NCBI RefSeq assembly: GCF_004346865.1
Contig: NZ_SMGR01000002.1
Coordinates: 310,001-374,000, forward strand
Reading direction: 5' to 3'
DNA length: 64,000 nucleotides
Source: Shimia isoporae
Lineage (GTDB): Bacteria > Pseudomonadota > Alphaproteobacteria > Rhodobacterales > Rhodobacteraceae
Made by a program: the position numbers and the translations under genes. Shown one piece after another: positions 15,254 through 24,790 of the stretch (within the stretch, counting starts at the first letter, position 1; each line of letters begins with the position of its first letter). The notes below the pieces were generated by a model. That model saw only the letters and a program-made list of their open reading frames with translations, was not told the origin of the DNA and searched no databases.

Positions 15254-18037
15254 TCATTCAGCTGCGACCGGCGTTTGAGCCTTTTCAACACGCACCGCCG
15301 AGAACTTGAACTCGGGAATCTTGCCATAAGGATCAAGCGCTGCATTGGTCAGGATATTGGCTGCGGCTTCAACATAGGCAAACGGCAAAAACACGTTGTC
15401 TGGTGCCACGGCCCGATCGGCGCGCGCCATCACCGTGACCGACCCACGGCGGGTCGAGAGCGATATGTATTCACCCGGTTCGACCCCAAGTTTCCGCAGA
15501 GTGGACGGATGCAAGGAACAGTTGGCTTCAGGTTCCAGCGCATCAAGCGTGCTGGCGCGGCGTGTCATGGAGCCAGTGTGCCAATGCTCCAACTGACGCC
15601 CGGTGATCAGGACAAACGGATAGTCCGAATCCGGCGTTTCGTCCGGTGGGATCACCGATGCAGGCGTGAACCGTGCACGCTTGTTCTCTCGCGGGAAACC
15701 ATCGCCAAACACGATCGCCTGACCGGGGTCTTCCGGGCTGAGTGACGGATAGGTTACCGCCTCACCTTCAAGGCGCTCCCAAGTGATGTTGTCCAAAGAG
15801 CCCATGTTGAGCTTCATTTCCGCAAAAACTTCCTTGGGATGTGCATAAGACCAGTTCAGTCCCAGCCGTTTGGCGAGTTCCACCTCGATCCACCAATCCT
15901 CTTTGGCCTCCCCCGGAGGCGCAGTTACGGGCCGCCCCATCTGAACTTGGCGGTTTGTATTGGTCACGGTGCCGGACTTCTCGTACCACGCCGAACTGGG
16001 AAGGATCACATCCGCGTAGTTCGCCGTCTCCGTCAGGAAGATGTCCTGCACCACCAGATGCTCCAGCTTTGCCAGTGCAGCACGGGCGTGGTCCACGTCC
16101 GGATCGCTCATCGCGGGGTTTTCACCCAGAATATACATTCCTTTGATGTCTCCATCATGGATTGCATGCATGATCTCGACCACGGTCAGGCCCTTCTGGT
16201 TGGAAAAATCCTCACTTTTCCAAACCTCGGTGAACGCAGACCGCACACCGTCGTCCATCACCGATTGATAATCTGGCAGGAACATCGGAATCAGCCCCGC
16301 ATCGGAAGCCCCTTGCACATTGTTCTGCCCTCTAAGTGGATGCAGCCCCGCGCCGGGCTTACCAACATTTCCGGTCATCAGTGCCAAAGAAATCAGGCAG
16401 CGTGCATTATCGGTGCCATGAATGTGCTGACTTACACCCATCCCCCAGAAAATCATCCCGGCCTGACCCTTGGCAAAAGTCCGCGCCGCGTCACGCAGCA
16501 ACTCGGGATCGATACCGCAGATCGGCTCCATTGCTTCTGGACTGAAGTCTTTCAGGTGGGCTTTCATTTCCTCCCAGTTCTCTGTGAACTGGGCGATGTA
16601 GTTCGCATCAAACAGCTCTTCTTCGACGATCACGTGCATCATCGCGTTCAGCATCGACACATCTGCGCCCGGCTTGAATTGCAACTTGTGGCTGGCATGC
16701 CGCCCAAGCCCAACTCCCCTCGGGTCACAAACAATCAGCTTGCCGCCGCGCTTGGCGAATTGCTTGAAATAGGTCGCTGCGACCGGATGGTTTTCAATTG
16801 GGTTTGCGCCGATGACAATCGCCACGTCCGCATTTTCAATCTCGTTGAAGGTCGCGGTCACCGCACCTGACCCGACGTTTTCCAACAACGCCGCAACCGA
16901 AGACGCGTGGCACAGTCGTGTGCAGTGGTCGACGTTATTGTGGCCAAAGCCCTGACGGATCAGCTTCTGGAAAAGATAGGCTTCTTCATTGGAGCATTTG
17001 GCCGAACCAAAGCCCGCGATGTTGGTTCCCTTCTCCTCGCGAAGACGCGACATGCCACCGGCAGCGAAATCCAAGGCCTCGTCCCAAGTCGCTTCGCGGA
17101 AATGCGTCATCAGGTTTCCGGGATCGACGTTGAGTCCTTTCGGAGGCGCATCCTCACGACGGATCAGGGGTTTGGTCAGCCGGTGAGGGTGATCAATGTA
17201 GTCGAAACCAAAGCGGCCTTTGACGCAAAGGCGGTTTTCATTCGCCGGTCCGTCAATTCCCTCGACGTATTTGATCTTGTCTTCCTTGACCTTGAAGCTG
17301 ATTTGACAGCCCACGCCGCAATAGGGGCAAACGCTTTTCACCTCACGGTCAAAATCGGCACTGTCACCGGCACCCGTTTCATCAACCACAGTTGCCGGCA
17401 TCAGGGCGCCGGTCGGGCAGGCCTGGACACATTCTCCGCATGCCACGCAGGAGGACGCGCCCATAGCGTCGTCCTGATCGAACACGATCTTGGCAGTGTT
17501 ATTGCGACCGCTCATGCCAATCACATCATTCACCTGAACCTCGCGGCAGGCCCGCACGCAAAGGTTACAGTGAATACATGCGTCCAGATTGACGCTCATC
17601 GCCACATGCGAAGCATCCAGAAGCGGCACGCGCTCAGGCTCCTTGGCGGGAAAACGGCTGTCCTGAACACCCGCCTGCTCTGCCATGTCCCAAAAGTGGC
17701 TCGATGCGTCGTGTTTTACCTCCGGCTGATCGGCAACCAGCAACTCCAACACCAATTCGCGCGCTTTTGTGGCGCGTTCGCTCTCGGAATTTACGACCAT
17801 TCCGTCGCTTGCTTCGCGGATACACGACGCCACCAGCGTCCGTTCCCCCTCGACCTCGACCATACAAGCGCGACAGTTGCCATCCGGTCGATAACCCTTT
17901 GCAGGCTTGTGGCACAAATGCGGGATCACGAACCCTTTTCCGTTCGCCGCCTCCCAGATCGTGGTGCCTTCGGGCACAGTCACGTCTTCGCCATTGAGCG
18001 AGAAGGTCACCATTTCAATGCGTGCTCCGTCCGCCAT
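15254..18037 (-). CDS. fdsA: NAD-dependent formate dehydrogenase, catalytic alpha subunit
   Basis: 927 residues; cytosolic molybdopterin enzyme oxidising formate to CO2. Domains in order: 2Fe-2S ferredoxin (HLCHKPAKGYRPDGNCRACMVEV), His/Cys 4Fe-4S, two 4Fe-4S motifs (CIHCNLCVRACRE and CVACGECVQACPTGAL), another 4Fe-4S (CPYCGVGC...CVKGRFG), the bis-MGD catalytic domain with HCTRLCHASSV, whose Cys is the expected metal ligand (no selenocysteine, no in-frame TGA), and a C-terminal molybdopterin-binding domain (ITGRQLEHWHTGSMTRR). ATG 18037 overlaps the fdsB stop by one base (TGATG); the longer open frame to 18133 lies inside fdsB. The usual fdsC and fdsD genes do not follow; a hairpin does. Confidence 0.95.
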   Translation of the reverse strand: MADGARIEMVTFSLNGEDVTVPEGTTIWEAANGKGFVIPHLCHKPAKGYRPDGNCRACMVEVEGERTLVASCIREASDGMVVNSESERATKARELVLELLVADQPEVKHDASSHFWDMAEQAGVQDSRFPAKEPERVPLLDASHVAMSVNLDACIHCNLCVRACREVQVNDVIGMSGRNNTAKIVFDQDDAMGASSCVACGECVQACPTGALMPATVVDETGAGDSADFDREVKSVCPYCGVGCQISFKVKEDKIKYVEGIDGPANENRLCVKGRFGFDYIDHPHRLTKPLIRREDAPPKGLNVDPGNLMTHFREATWDEALDFAAGGMSRLREEKGTNIAGFGSAKCSNEEAYLFQKLIRQGFGHNNVDHCTRLCHASSVAALLENVGSGAVTATFNEIENADVAIVIGANPIENHPVAATYFKQFAKRGGKLIVCDPRGVGLGRHASHKLQFKPGADVSMLNAMMHVIVEEELFDANYIAQFTENWEEMKAHLKDFSPEAMEPICGIDPELLRDAARTFAKGQAGMIFWGMGVSQHIHGTDNARCLISLALMTGNVGKPGAGLHPLRGQNNVQGASDAGLIPMFLPDYQSVMDDGVRSAFTEVWKSEDFSNQKGLTVVEIMHAIHDGDIKGMYILGENPAMSDPDVDHARAALAKLEHLVVQDIFLTETANYADVILPSSAWYEKSGTVTNTNRQVQMGRPVTAPPGEAKEDWWIEVELAKRLGLNWSYAHPKEVFAEMKLNMGSLDNITWERLEGEAVTYPSLSPEDPGQAIVFGDGFPRENKRARFTPASVIPPDETPDSDYPFVLITGRQLEHWHTGSMTRRASTLDALEPEANCSLHPSTLRKLGVEPGEYISLSTRRGSVTVMARADRAVAPDNVFLPFAYVEAAANILTNAALDPYGKIPEFKFSAVRVEKAQTPVAAE

Positions 18038-19728
18038 CACACTTCCTCCCCGAAATGCTTCATCACCAGCCTGATCGGGTTTGGCGCTGCTTGGCCCAAA
18101 CCGCAAATCGAGGCATCGCTCATTACCTGACAAAGGTCTTCAAGTAACGGCTGATCCCAGCTGTCAGCCTGCATCAGCTTGACCGCTTTTTCGCAACCGG
18201 TCCGACACGGGGTGCACTGGCCACAGCTTTCGTCTTCAAAGAACCGCAGCATATTTAGCGCGGCCGCTTTTGCGCTGTCCTTATCTGACAGAACCACAAC
18301 AGCGGCAGAGCCAATAAAGGTTCCGTGCGGCTGCAAAGTGTCAAAGTCCAGAGGCACATCATTCAGAGACGCGGGTAGCAATCCGGAGGACGGTCCGCCT
18401 GGCTGGTAGGCTTTAAATACGTGCCCCTCCAGCATTCCGCCCGCGGCTTCAATGACGTCATCAATCGTGGAACCCGCCGGCAAAAGATAGACGCTAGGGT
18501 GTTTCACCCTGCCAGAAACGGAGAAATTCCGCAGGCCCGTGCGGCCGTTCTTCTCGACCGCATTGAGCACCTCAGGCCCAAACCGAGCAATTCGCGCGAC
18601 CCAGTAGAGTGTCTCCACGTTGTGAACGAGAGTCGGCTGTCCGAAAACCCCTACCTGAGCCACAAACGGTGGGCGGTGGCGCGGCAGACCGCGCTTACCC
18701 TCGATAGACTCAATCATCGCGCTTTCTTCGCCGCAGATATAGGCGCCGGCGCCGCGCCGAACCTCGATATAGCCCTCGGGAACAATCCCTTCGGCGACCA
18801 GCTTAGCGATCTCTCGGTTCAGGATCTTGATCACACCGGGGTTTTCGTCGCGCATGTAGATGAAGCAGGTCACAGCTTCTACCGCCCAAGCAGCGATCAA
18901 CATGCCTTCAAGGAACATATGAGGGTTTCGTTCAAGGTGGTGACGGTCTTTGAATGTGCCCGGCTCGCCCTCATCGCCATTCACCGCGAGGTATCTCGGC
19001 CCGGCGTTGGCCCGGACGAAGCCCCACTTGGTGCCGGCAGGGAAACCGGCGCCGCCCAAGCCGCGCAAGCCGGCTTCGCTGATACTGGCCTGCACCTCTT
19101 CCCAATCGCCATTTTCGTGCAGTTCGCCAAGCTTTCGGTACCCGCCGTCAGCCTTGTACTCCGCCAGACCTTGATAATCGGGAACAACGGCATGCACCTC
19201 ACCCGCATGCATCGCTGCGACGACCTTTTCATCGGTGGCATGGGTGATGTGATTGTGGCCAAGTTCCACGACAGGCGCCGTGTCACAGCGCCCCATGCAG
19301 GGCGCACGCACCACCCGCACTTCGGAAGGGTCCATTCCGTCTTTGAGAGCTTGGGCAAGTTGGTCGGCCCCGGCCAGTTCGCAAGACAACGATTCGCACA
19401 CGCGGATCGTCAATGCAGGCGGCGGTGTCTCATCGTCACGCACCACATCAAAATGGGCATAGAAGGTGGCCACTTCGTAAATTTCCGCCTGAGCCAGCCC
19501 CATTTCCTCGCCCAGCGCTCGAAGGTGGCGCGCCGACAAATGGCCCCAAGCATCCTGAATCAGATGTAAAAATTCGATCAGTAGATCGCGACGGCGCGGC
19601 GCATCGCCCAACAAAGTCTGCACCTCGGCCAAAGCCTGATCGTCTACCTGCCGCCCCTTCGGAGTGCGGCGGGACTTTCCGGTGCCTTTTTTCTTCCAAA
19701 CGCCTTTTTGGTCGTCGAGTGGTGCCAT
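18037..19728 (-). CDS. fdsB: Formate dehydrogenase diaphorase subunit, FdsG-FdsB fusion
   Basis: 563 residues joining two proteins that are separate in Cupriavidus- and Rhodobacter-type operons. Residues 40-190 match FdsG/NuoE (2Fe-2S ligands CESLSCELAG and CMGRCDTAP). From about residue 200 it is FdsB/NuoF: NADH-binding GLRGLGGAGFPAGTKW, FMN site GDEGEPGTFKDR, GAGAYICGEESAMIESIEG, and the 4Fe-4S ligands ESCGQCTPCRTGCEK...CGLG. It passes electrons from FdsA to NAD+. The first 25 residues are Lys/Arg-rich and not part of either domain. ATG 19728 follows GGGAGG at five bases. An operon with fdsA is clear from the one-base overlap. Confidence 0.94.
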   Translation of the reverse strand: MAPLDDQKGVWKKKGTGKSRRTPKGRQVDDQALAEVQTLLGDAPRRRDLLIEFLHLIQDAWGHLSARHLRALGEEMGLAQAEIYEVATFYAHFDVVRDDETPPPALTIRVCESLSCELAGADQLAQALKDGMDPSEVRVVRAPCMGRCDTAPVVELGHNHITHATDEKVVAAMHAGEVHAVVPDYQGLAEYKADGGYRKLGELHENGDWEEVQASISEAGLRGLGGAGFPAGTKWGFVRANAGPRYLAVNGDEGEPGTFKDRHHLERNPHMFLEGMLIAAWAVEAVTCFIYMRDENPGVIKILNREIAKLVAEGIVPEGYIEVRRGAGAYICGEESAMIESIEGKRGLPRHRPPFVAQVGVFGQPTLVHNVETLYWVARIARFGPEVLNAVEKNGRTGLRNFSVSGRVKHPSVYLLPAGSTIDDVIEAAGGMLEGHVFKAYQPGGPSSGLLPASLNDVPLDFDTLQPHGTFIGSAAVVVLSDKDSAKAAALNMLRFFEDESCGQCTPCRTGCEKAVKLMQADSWDQPLLEDLCQVMSDASICGLGQAAPNPIRLVMKHFGEEV

Positions 19729-19743
19729 CTCAGCCTCCCTGCC

Positions 19744-19824
19744 AGATAGGAAAGCGTCGCATCACTCAAATTGATAATCAATCAGGTAAAATTTAATTCT
19801 TCATAAGAAATAGTTATTATGAAG
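19744..19824 (-). promoter_or_regulatory. fds promoter region with two palindromes, possible LysR site
   Basis: The 88 bases between the LysR stop and fdsB are A+T-rich. ATTGAT-A-ATCAAT (19770-19782) fits the T-N11-A form of LysR-type operators and lies 42-54 bases upstream of the fdsB start. CTTCATAA-N10-TTATGAAG (19799-19824) is a perfect 8-bp inverted repeat that includes the LysR stop codon and could be a weak terminator or a second site. Weak -35/-10 candidates (TTTGAG, TATCTG at 16 bp) fall between the first palindrome and the start, which suits an activator. Confidence 0.5.
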
Positions 19825-20707
19825 CAGGCGACAGATGAAGAGCACGCCGCAGTGCCTCGACAGTCGAAAGGCCAGGGTCGCGATGCGGGGAAACAAGGCT
19901 CACATCTTTATCAACCACTGGCTCTATCAGATCGAGCGATACCAGATCTGGGTTGCTGCCAAAGGCTTCAGCCAAACCCACCGGCACAACGGTTGCAGCC
20001 ATCCCATTGGCTGCCATCACCATGGCCGAGGTGAATTCGCCGGTTTCTGCGACGACGTCCGGCACGACACCGACGTCGCGAAAAACCAGATCGAGAATAC
20101 GACGGTTCTGCATTCCAGGTTCAAGGAGCGCCAAGGGCAACTCTGCCGCCTCAGTCCAACTGGCCTGCCCTGTTAAACGTGGCGCCATCGCTTTGGGCGC
20201 CAACAGCAAGTATCTTTCGTCGTATAGATGCTCCACCCGCATCAAATCCGGCGATACGCCCTCTCCGTAAGTGATGCCTGCATCATACAGCCCGTTCTCG
20301 AGCCCTTGCTGTATCGCAAGGGAACTCGCAGCTTGTAGGCGCACCGTGATCCCCGGATGATCTTTGCGCAAACGCTGTACGACCCCAGCCGCATAGGCCA
20401 CAGCGGTCGGCACCACGCCAAGGGCAAGCTGTCCTGTGATTTCGCCCCCCGCCGAGCGAAACTCTTCCTCCAGAAGCTTTACACCATCCATGATTTTGCG
20501 AGCGTGCCGCACCAGCGCTTCGCCTTCCGGCGTGAAACCCTGAAATCGGTTACCGCGCTTCACAATGGCCGCATCCAGCCGCTCTTCCATCTTGCGGATG
20601 CGCATGGAAAATGCCGGCTGGGACACGCCGCATTCCTCCGCCGCGCGGGCAAAATGGCGATGCCGTGCCAAGGAGGACAGAAATTCCAGATCTTTCAGGC
20701 TGATCAA
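19817..20707 (-). CDS. LysR-family regulator, probable activator of fds
   Basis: 296 residues. The N-terminal helix-turn-helix LSSLARHRHFARAAEECGVSQPAFSMRIRKMEERL is typical LysR; the remainder is a substrate-binding-like effector domain. The open frame extends to 20887, but homologous proteins begin ISLKDLEFL, and here TTG at 20707 is placed eight bases after a perfect AAGGAG (20716-20721); ATG is absent nearby, so a TTG start is assigned. The gene lies directly upstream of and parallel to fdsB. LysR regulators accompany fds operons in other proteobacteria, which supports a role in formate-responsive control, though the ligand is unproven. Confidence 0.88.
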   Translation of the reverse strand: MISLKDLEFLSSLARHRHFARAAEECGVSQPAFSMRIRKMEERLDAAIVKRGNRFQGFTPEGEALVRHARKIMDGVKLLEEEFRSAGGEITGQLALGVVPTAVAYAAGVVQRLRKDHPGITVRLQAASSLAIQQGLENGLYDAGITYGEGVSPDLMRVEHLYDERYLLLAPKAMAPRLTGQASWTEAAELPLALLEPGMQNRRILDLVFRDVGVVPDVVAETGEFTSAMVMAANGMAATVVPVGLAEAFGSNPDLVSLDLIEPVVDKDVSLVSPHRDPGLSTVEALRRALHLSPAS

Positions 20708-21119
20708 CGGCGCGGCTCCTTCATATCGTAGGACCTGTCTACCCCACCTGATTGAGCCGAACCAGAACCGACAGCCGACGACGGGTCGAATCGCCCCTGC
20801 GTCATGGCGCCAAAATAAGGAGTGGGACCCGAATGCGCGAACGGCGAAAGCCTGCAGCCGCCAGCCCGGTGTCTCAAATTGGCGCACTTCGTCAAACCAT
20901 CCTATCTCAGGCGCGTTGTGTTCCGCCCCCGTCTACCTGTCCATCCGTCAAAGAATTCAAGGCAGGAAGCGCGACAGAGGGACGCGACAGGCCTCAAGAA
21001 GCGAATGTTCGCTGGACGGGTGGCATCCCCTTCGTTAAATAGCGGCGGGGAGAGGCTGCGGTTTACTGCGGCCCAGAGTATATTGGCCGGATTTCGGCTG
21101 AAAAATTGGAGAGAACCTC
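20708..21119. other. Divergent intergenic region between the LysR gene and petA
   Basis: 412 bases that must hold the promoters for the leftward regulator and the rightward petABC operon. The last 40 bases before petA are A+T-rich, with TATATT (21079-21084) as a possible -10 but without a matching -35 at 17 bases. No credible ORF, RNA or repeat was found; open frames here are short and end in neighbouring genes. Confidence 0.45.
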
Positions 21120-21680
21120 GTGTCCCACGCAGAAGATCACGAAGGCACCCGGAGAGACTTTCTCTACTACGCCACAGCAGGCGCAGGTGCAGTGACCGCA
21201 GGCGCCGCCGTTTGGCCCCTGGTCAATCAGATGAACCCGTCCGCCGACGTCCGCGCGCTTTCCTCGATTCGCGTTGACACATCCGGCATCGAGCAAGGCA
21301 CACAGCTGACCGTAAAATGGCTCGGCAAGCCGGTGTTCATCCGCCGCCGCACTCAGGCCGAAATCGACGAAGCCCGCGCAGTTACGCTGGATGACCTGTC
21401 CATCGACAAAACCAGCGAAAACGCCAACAAACCCGGCACGGACGCGCTGGATGAAAACCGCGCGATGGACGAAGCTGGCGAATGGCTGGTGATGATGGGT
21501 GTGTGTACCCACCTCGGCTGTGTGCCTCTCGGCGACGGCGCCGGTGAATTCAATGGTTGGTTCTGCCCGTGCCACGGCAGCCACTACGACACATCGGGCC
21601 GCATCCGCAAAGGTCCAGCCCCTGAAAACCTTCACGTTCCGGTTGCCCGCTTCGAGGGCACTGAACTGATCCTCGGATAA
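21120..21680 (+). CDS. petA: Rieske iron-sulfur subunit of cytochrome bc1
   Basis: 186 residues. The N-terminal [23 protein letters not shown] is a twin-arginine signal-anchor used by Rieske proteins. The 2Fe-2S ligands are CTHLGC (near residue 129) and CPCHGSHYD (near residue 150). It accepts the first electron from ubiquinol at the Qo site and transfers it to cytochrome c1. The start codon is GTG at 21120, with GGAGAG seven bases upstream. petB follows after 11 bases in the conserved petABC order. Confidence 0.97.
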   Translation: MSHAEDHEGTRRDFLYYATAGAGAVTAGAAVWPLVNQMNPSADVRALSSIRVDTSGIEQGTQLTVKWLGKPVFIRRRTQAEIDEARAVTLDDLSIDKTSENANKPGTDALDENRAMDEAGEWLVMMGVCTHLGCVPLGDGAGEFNGWFCPCHGSHYDTSGRIRKGPAPENLHVPVARFEGTELILG

Positions 21681-21691
21681 GGAGAGCGTAG

Positions 21692-23014
21692 ATGTCTGGT
21701 ATTCCTCACGATCACTACGAGCCCAAATCCAAGGGCGCAAAATGGGTTGAAACCCGCCTGCCCGTCATTGGGCTGATCTATGACACCCTGATGATCCCCA
21801 CGCCAAAGAACCTGAACTGGATGTGGATCTGGGGCATCGTTCTGGCATTCTGCCTGGCGCTGCAAATTGTCACCGGCGTCGTTCTGGTGATGCACTACAC
21901 CCCGCACGTGGATCTGGCTTTTGCCTCTGTTGAGCACATCATGCGCAACGTGAACGGCGGCCACATGATCCGCTATCTGCATATGAACGGTGCTTCGCTG
22001 TTCTTCTTTGCAGTCTACATCCACCTGTTCCGCGGATTGTATTACGGTTCCTACAAGGCGCCACGCGAGATCACATGGATCGTCGGCATGATCATCTATC
22101 TCCTGATGATGGCAACGGGCTTCATGGGCTACGTTCTGCCTTGGGGTCAGATGTCCTTCTGGGGCGCGACCGTGATCACCGGCCTGTTTGGTGCCATCCC
22201 CTTTGTGGGCGAAGCGCTGCAGACTTTCCTGCTTGGCGGCCCGGCGGTGGACAACGCCACCCTGAACCGCTTCTTCTCGCTGCACTACCTGTTGCCCTTC
22301 GTGATCGCTGCTCTGGTGATCGTACACATCTGGGCATTCCACACCACGGGCAACAACAACCCAACAGGTGTTGAAGTACGTCGTGGCTCGAAAGAAGAAG
22401 CCGAGAAAGACACGCTGCCGTTCTGGCCTTACTTCGTGATCAAAGACCTGTTCGCGCTGGCCCTGATCGTCACGATCTTCTTCGCGGTTGTTGGCTTCAT
22501 GCCGAACTACCTCGGCCACCCGGACAACTACATCGAAGCCAATGCTCTGGCGACACCGGCACACATTGTGCCTGAATGGTACTTCCTGCCGTTCTACGCG
22601 ATCCTGCGTGCGTTCACCTCGGACGTCTGGGTTGTGATGTTCGCAAGCTGGATCACCGGTGGCATCATCGACGCGAAGTTCTTCGGCGTTCTGGCGATGT
22701 TCGCTGCGATCATTGTGATGGCGCTGGTTCCTTGGCTCGACACCTCTCGTGTCCGCTCAGGTCGCTACCGTCCGATGTTCAAATGGTGGTTCGCGCTTCT
22801 GATCGTCGACTTTATCGCACTGATGTGGCTTGGCGCCATGCCAGCCGAAGAGCCCTATGCAACCTTCTCGCTGATCGCTTCAGCCTACTGGTTCGCATAC
22901 TTCCTCATCATCCTGCCTATCCTGGGTGTGATCGAAAAGCCGACAACACCGCCGGCTACCATCGAGGAAGACTTCGAAGCCCACTACGGCAAACCTGCCG
23001 AACCCGCAGAATAA
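21692..23014 (+). CDS. petB: Cytochrome b subunit of the bc1 complex
   Basis: 440 residues with eight membrane segments. It carries haem-ligand and quinone-site stretches: [32 protein letters not shown], the [14 protein letters not shown]o region, [13 protein letters not shown] and the [14 protein letters not shown] motif (PEWY of the Qo site). Length and the C-terminal cytoplasmic extension match alphaproteobacterial cytochrome b. AAGGAG precedes the ATG at seven bases. It is the central subunit for quinol oxidation and proton translocation in the inner membrane. Confidence 0.98.
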   Translation: MSGIPHDHYEPKSKGAKWVETRLPVIGLIYDTLMIPTPKNLNWMWIWGIVLAFCLALQIVTGVVLVMHYTPHVDLAFASVEHIMRNVNGGHMIRYLHMNGASLFFFAVYIHLFRGLYYGSYKAPREITWIVGMIIYLLMMATGFMGYVLPWGQMSFWGATVITGLFGAIPFVGEALQTFLLGGPAVDNATLNRFFSLHYLLPFVIAALVIVHIWAFHTTGNNNPTGVEVRRGSKEEAEKDTLPFWPYFVIKDLFALALIVTIFFAVVGFMPNYLGHPDNYIEANALATPAHIVPEWYFLPFYAILRAFTSDVWVVMFASWITGGIIDAKFFGVLAMFAAIIVMALVPWLDTSRVRSGRYRPMFKWWFALLIVDFIALMWLGAMPAEEPYATFSLIASAYWFAYFLIILPILGVIEKPTTPPATIEEDFEAHYGKPAEPAE

Positions 23015-23028
23015 GAAGGACAACAGCC

Positions 23029-23820
23029 ATGCTCAAAAAGCTTAGCATTATCGCCCTCGCGGCCCTGTCCTTCTCGGCAGGCGGCGTACTCGCCGCAGGC
23101 GGCGCAGGTCACGTGGAAGACGTCAACTTCTCGTTCGAAGGCCCTTTCGGCAAATTCGACCAGAACCAGCTGCAGCGCGGCCTTCAGGTTTACACCGAAG
23201 TCTGCTCCGCATGTCACGGTCTGCGCTACGTGCCTTTGCGCACGCTGGCGGACGAAGGTGGCCCGCACCTGCCGGAAGATCAGGTACGCGCTTACGCGGC
23301 CCAGTTCGACATCTATGATCCGGAGCTGGACGAAGACCGTCCGCGCAGAGTCACTGACCACTTCCCGGATAGTGGCGTGGCAGAAGCACCGGACCTCAGC
23401 CTGATGGCCAAGGCCCGCGCGGGTTTTCATGGTCCGTACGGCACCGGTATCAACCAGCTGGTCAAAGGCATGGGCGGTCCAGAATACACCTTCTCGATCC
23501 TGACCGGTTACACCGGTAAGGAAAAAGAAGAAGCCGGCACAACCTTCTATGAAAACACCGCCTTCCCAGGTGGCTGGATTGCGATGGCGCCGCCGCTCTA
23601 TGGTGAGGACGTGGAATTTGCTGACGGCCATTCCAACAGCTTGCACCACGAAGCGGAAGACGTCGCAGCCTTCTTGATGTGGGCCGCAGAACCCAAGATG
23701 ATGGCCCGTAAGCAGGCTGGCTTTGTTGGGGTGCTGTTTCTGTCGATCCTGACCGTGCTTCTTTACCTGACGAACAAGAAGCTCTGGGCGCCGATCAAAG
23801 GCAAAAAGCTCGACCTTTGA
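23029..23820 (+). CDS. petC: Cytochrome c1
   Basis: 263 residues: signal peptide [23 protein letters not shown], a single haem-attachment motif CSACH, an R-Y-PLRTL region, the axial methionine in PKMMARKQ, and a C-terminal membrane anchor ([20 protein letters not shown]). It relays electrons from the Rieske protein to soluble cytochrome c. ATG 23029 follows AGAAGG and sits 14 bases after petB; a longer in-frame opening lies inside petB and is rejected. A strong terminator closes the operon. Confidence 0.97.
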   Translation: MLKKLSIIALAALSFSAGGVLAAGGAGHVEDVNFSFEGPFGKFDQNQLQRGLQVYTEVCSACHGLRYVPLRTLADEGGPHLPEDQVRAYAAQFDIYDPELDEDRPRRVTDHFPDSGVAEAPDLSLMAKARAGFHGPYGTGINQLVKGMGGPEYTFSILTGYTGKEKEEAGTTFYENTAFPGGWIAMAPPLYGEDVEFADGHSNSLHHEAEDVAAFLMWAAEPKMMARKQAGFVGVLFLSILTVLLYLTNKKLWAPIKGKKLDL

Positions 23821-23843
23821 TCTCTTACAGATCCAATAGAGAA

Positions 23844-23872
23844 GCCCCGTCGATCTCCGACGGGGCTTTTTT
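23844..23872 (+). terminator. Rho-independent terminator of petABC
   Basis: GCCCCGTCG (23844-23852) and CGACGGGGC (23858-23866) form a perfect 9-bp stem with loop ATCTC, followed by six T. It starts 24 bases after the petC stop. Confidence 0.93.
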
Positions 23873-23960
23873 CGTGCGCGGGAACACCTTTAGAAAAAAG
23901 CTGACCTGCAGATATTCTGTGCTACCGTTTCTGTAATTTCGACAGTCATCGGGTTTCAAA

Positions 23961-24755
23961 ATGGTCTTTCGCCAATCAATCGCCACTCTTTTCATTGCAC
24001 TGCTTTCAGCTACCTCCGCATTTGGCCAATCCCTGACCCTTGAGGACGACAGCGGATGGCGTCACGGCTTCTCCATCGGGCTTTTCGGAGCCGTACGGAC
24101 ACGCGGGGAAGTGACCGTAGCAGGCAACCCTGCCGATCTGGATCTGTCTCTGAGGGATGCACTCAAGCATCTCGATTTCACCGCAACAGGCCGGTACGAA
24201 GCCTGGAACGGAAACTTCGGCCTTATCGCAGAAGGGCACTACATAGGCCTTTCGGAATCCTCCACGATCTCCTTAGGGCCGTTTGGCGGCACTACAGTTT
24301 CGGTCGACTCGGTCCAAAGTTGGTTGAGTCTGCTTGGTGCCTATCGCGTTTCACAAGGCACAACCAACGCAGGCCAGCCATACGCCTTCGATCTGCAGGC
24401 CGGCGCACGCTACAACCGGCTGAAACAGACACTGTCTACTACAGGCCTTTTGGGCACTGTGGGAGGTACTGAATATTGGTGGGCCCCTGTTGTCGCTGCC
24501 CGCTATGCTTGGGGGATTAACGACAAGTGGAGCGGCTCAGTTCTCGTGGACGCGTCCGGTTTTGGCGTAAACGGCAACGATCTCAGCTGGAGCGGCACTA
24601 TCGGATTTACACGCAAGTTCAACGAACGCTCGTCCCTGTTTCTCGGTTGGCGACATGTCGACTTCAAGTATAGCACCACCCGTGTAGACGGAGCGTTCGG
24701 CGCAAACATGTGGTCGACTGGTCCACTTATTGCGTACACGCACACTTTCAACTGA
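23961..24755 (+). CDS. Outer-membrane beta-barrel-like protein of unknown function
   Basis: 264 residues with a signal peptide (MVFRQSIATLFIALLSATSAFG). The mature part alternates polar and aromatic residues in strand-sized blocks (RYEAWNGNFGLIAEGHYIGL, FDLQAGARYNRLKQTL, KWSGSVLVDASGFG, FLGWRHVDFKYSTT) and ends THTFN, close to the terminal aromatic pattern of outer-membrane proteins. This suggests an 8- to 12-strand barrel similar to OmpW/OmpA-like or DUF-type barrels, but no named family is recognised. The gene stands alone between the petABC terminator and the convergent pbpC. Confidence 0.65.
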   Translation: MVFRQSIATLFIALLSATSAFGQSLTLEDDSGWRHGFSIGLFGAVRTRGEVTVAGNPADLDLSLRDALKHLDFTATGRYEAWNGNFGLIAEGHYIGLSESSTISLGPFGGTTVSVDSVQSWLSLLGAYRVSQGTTNAGQPYAFDLQAGARYNRLKQTLSTTGLLGTVGGTEYWWAPVVAARYAWGINDKWSGSVLVDASGFGVNGNDLSWSGTIGFTRKFNERSSLFLGWRHVDFKYSTTRVDGAFGANMWSTGPLIAYTHTFN

Positions 24756-24790
24756 GCCTGATTTCCAACTAGAGGAGCGCCTCTGTGGAA

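Noticed and set aside
16900..17000. Selenocysteine in formate dehydrogenase
   Set aside because: The frame is continuous and the metal ligand position carries Cys (RLCHASSV); no in-frame TGA.
15275..19569. Long antisense open frames on the plus strand opposite fdsA and fdsB (up to about 400 codons)
   Set aside because: They mirror the codon bias of the true genes, lack ribosome sites, and their products show no family features.
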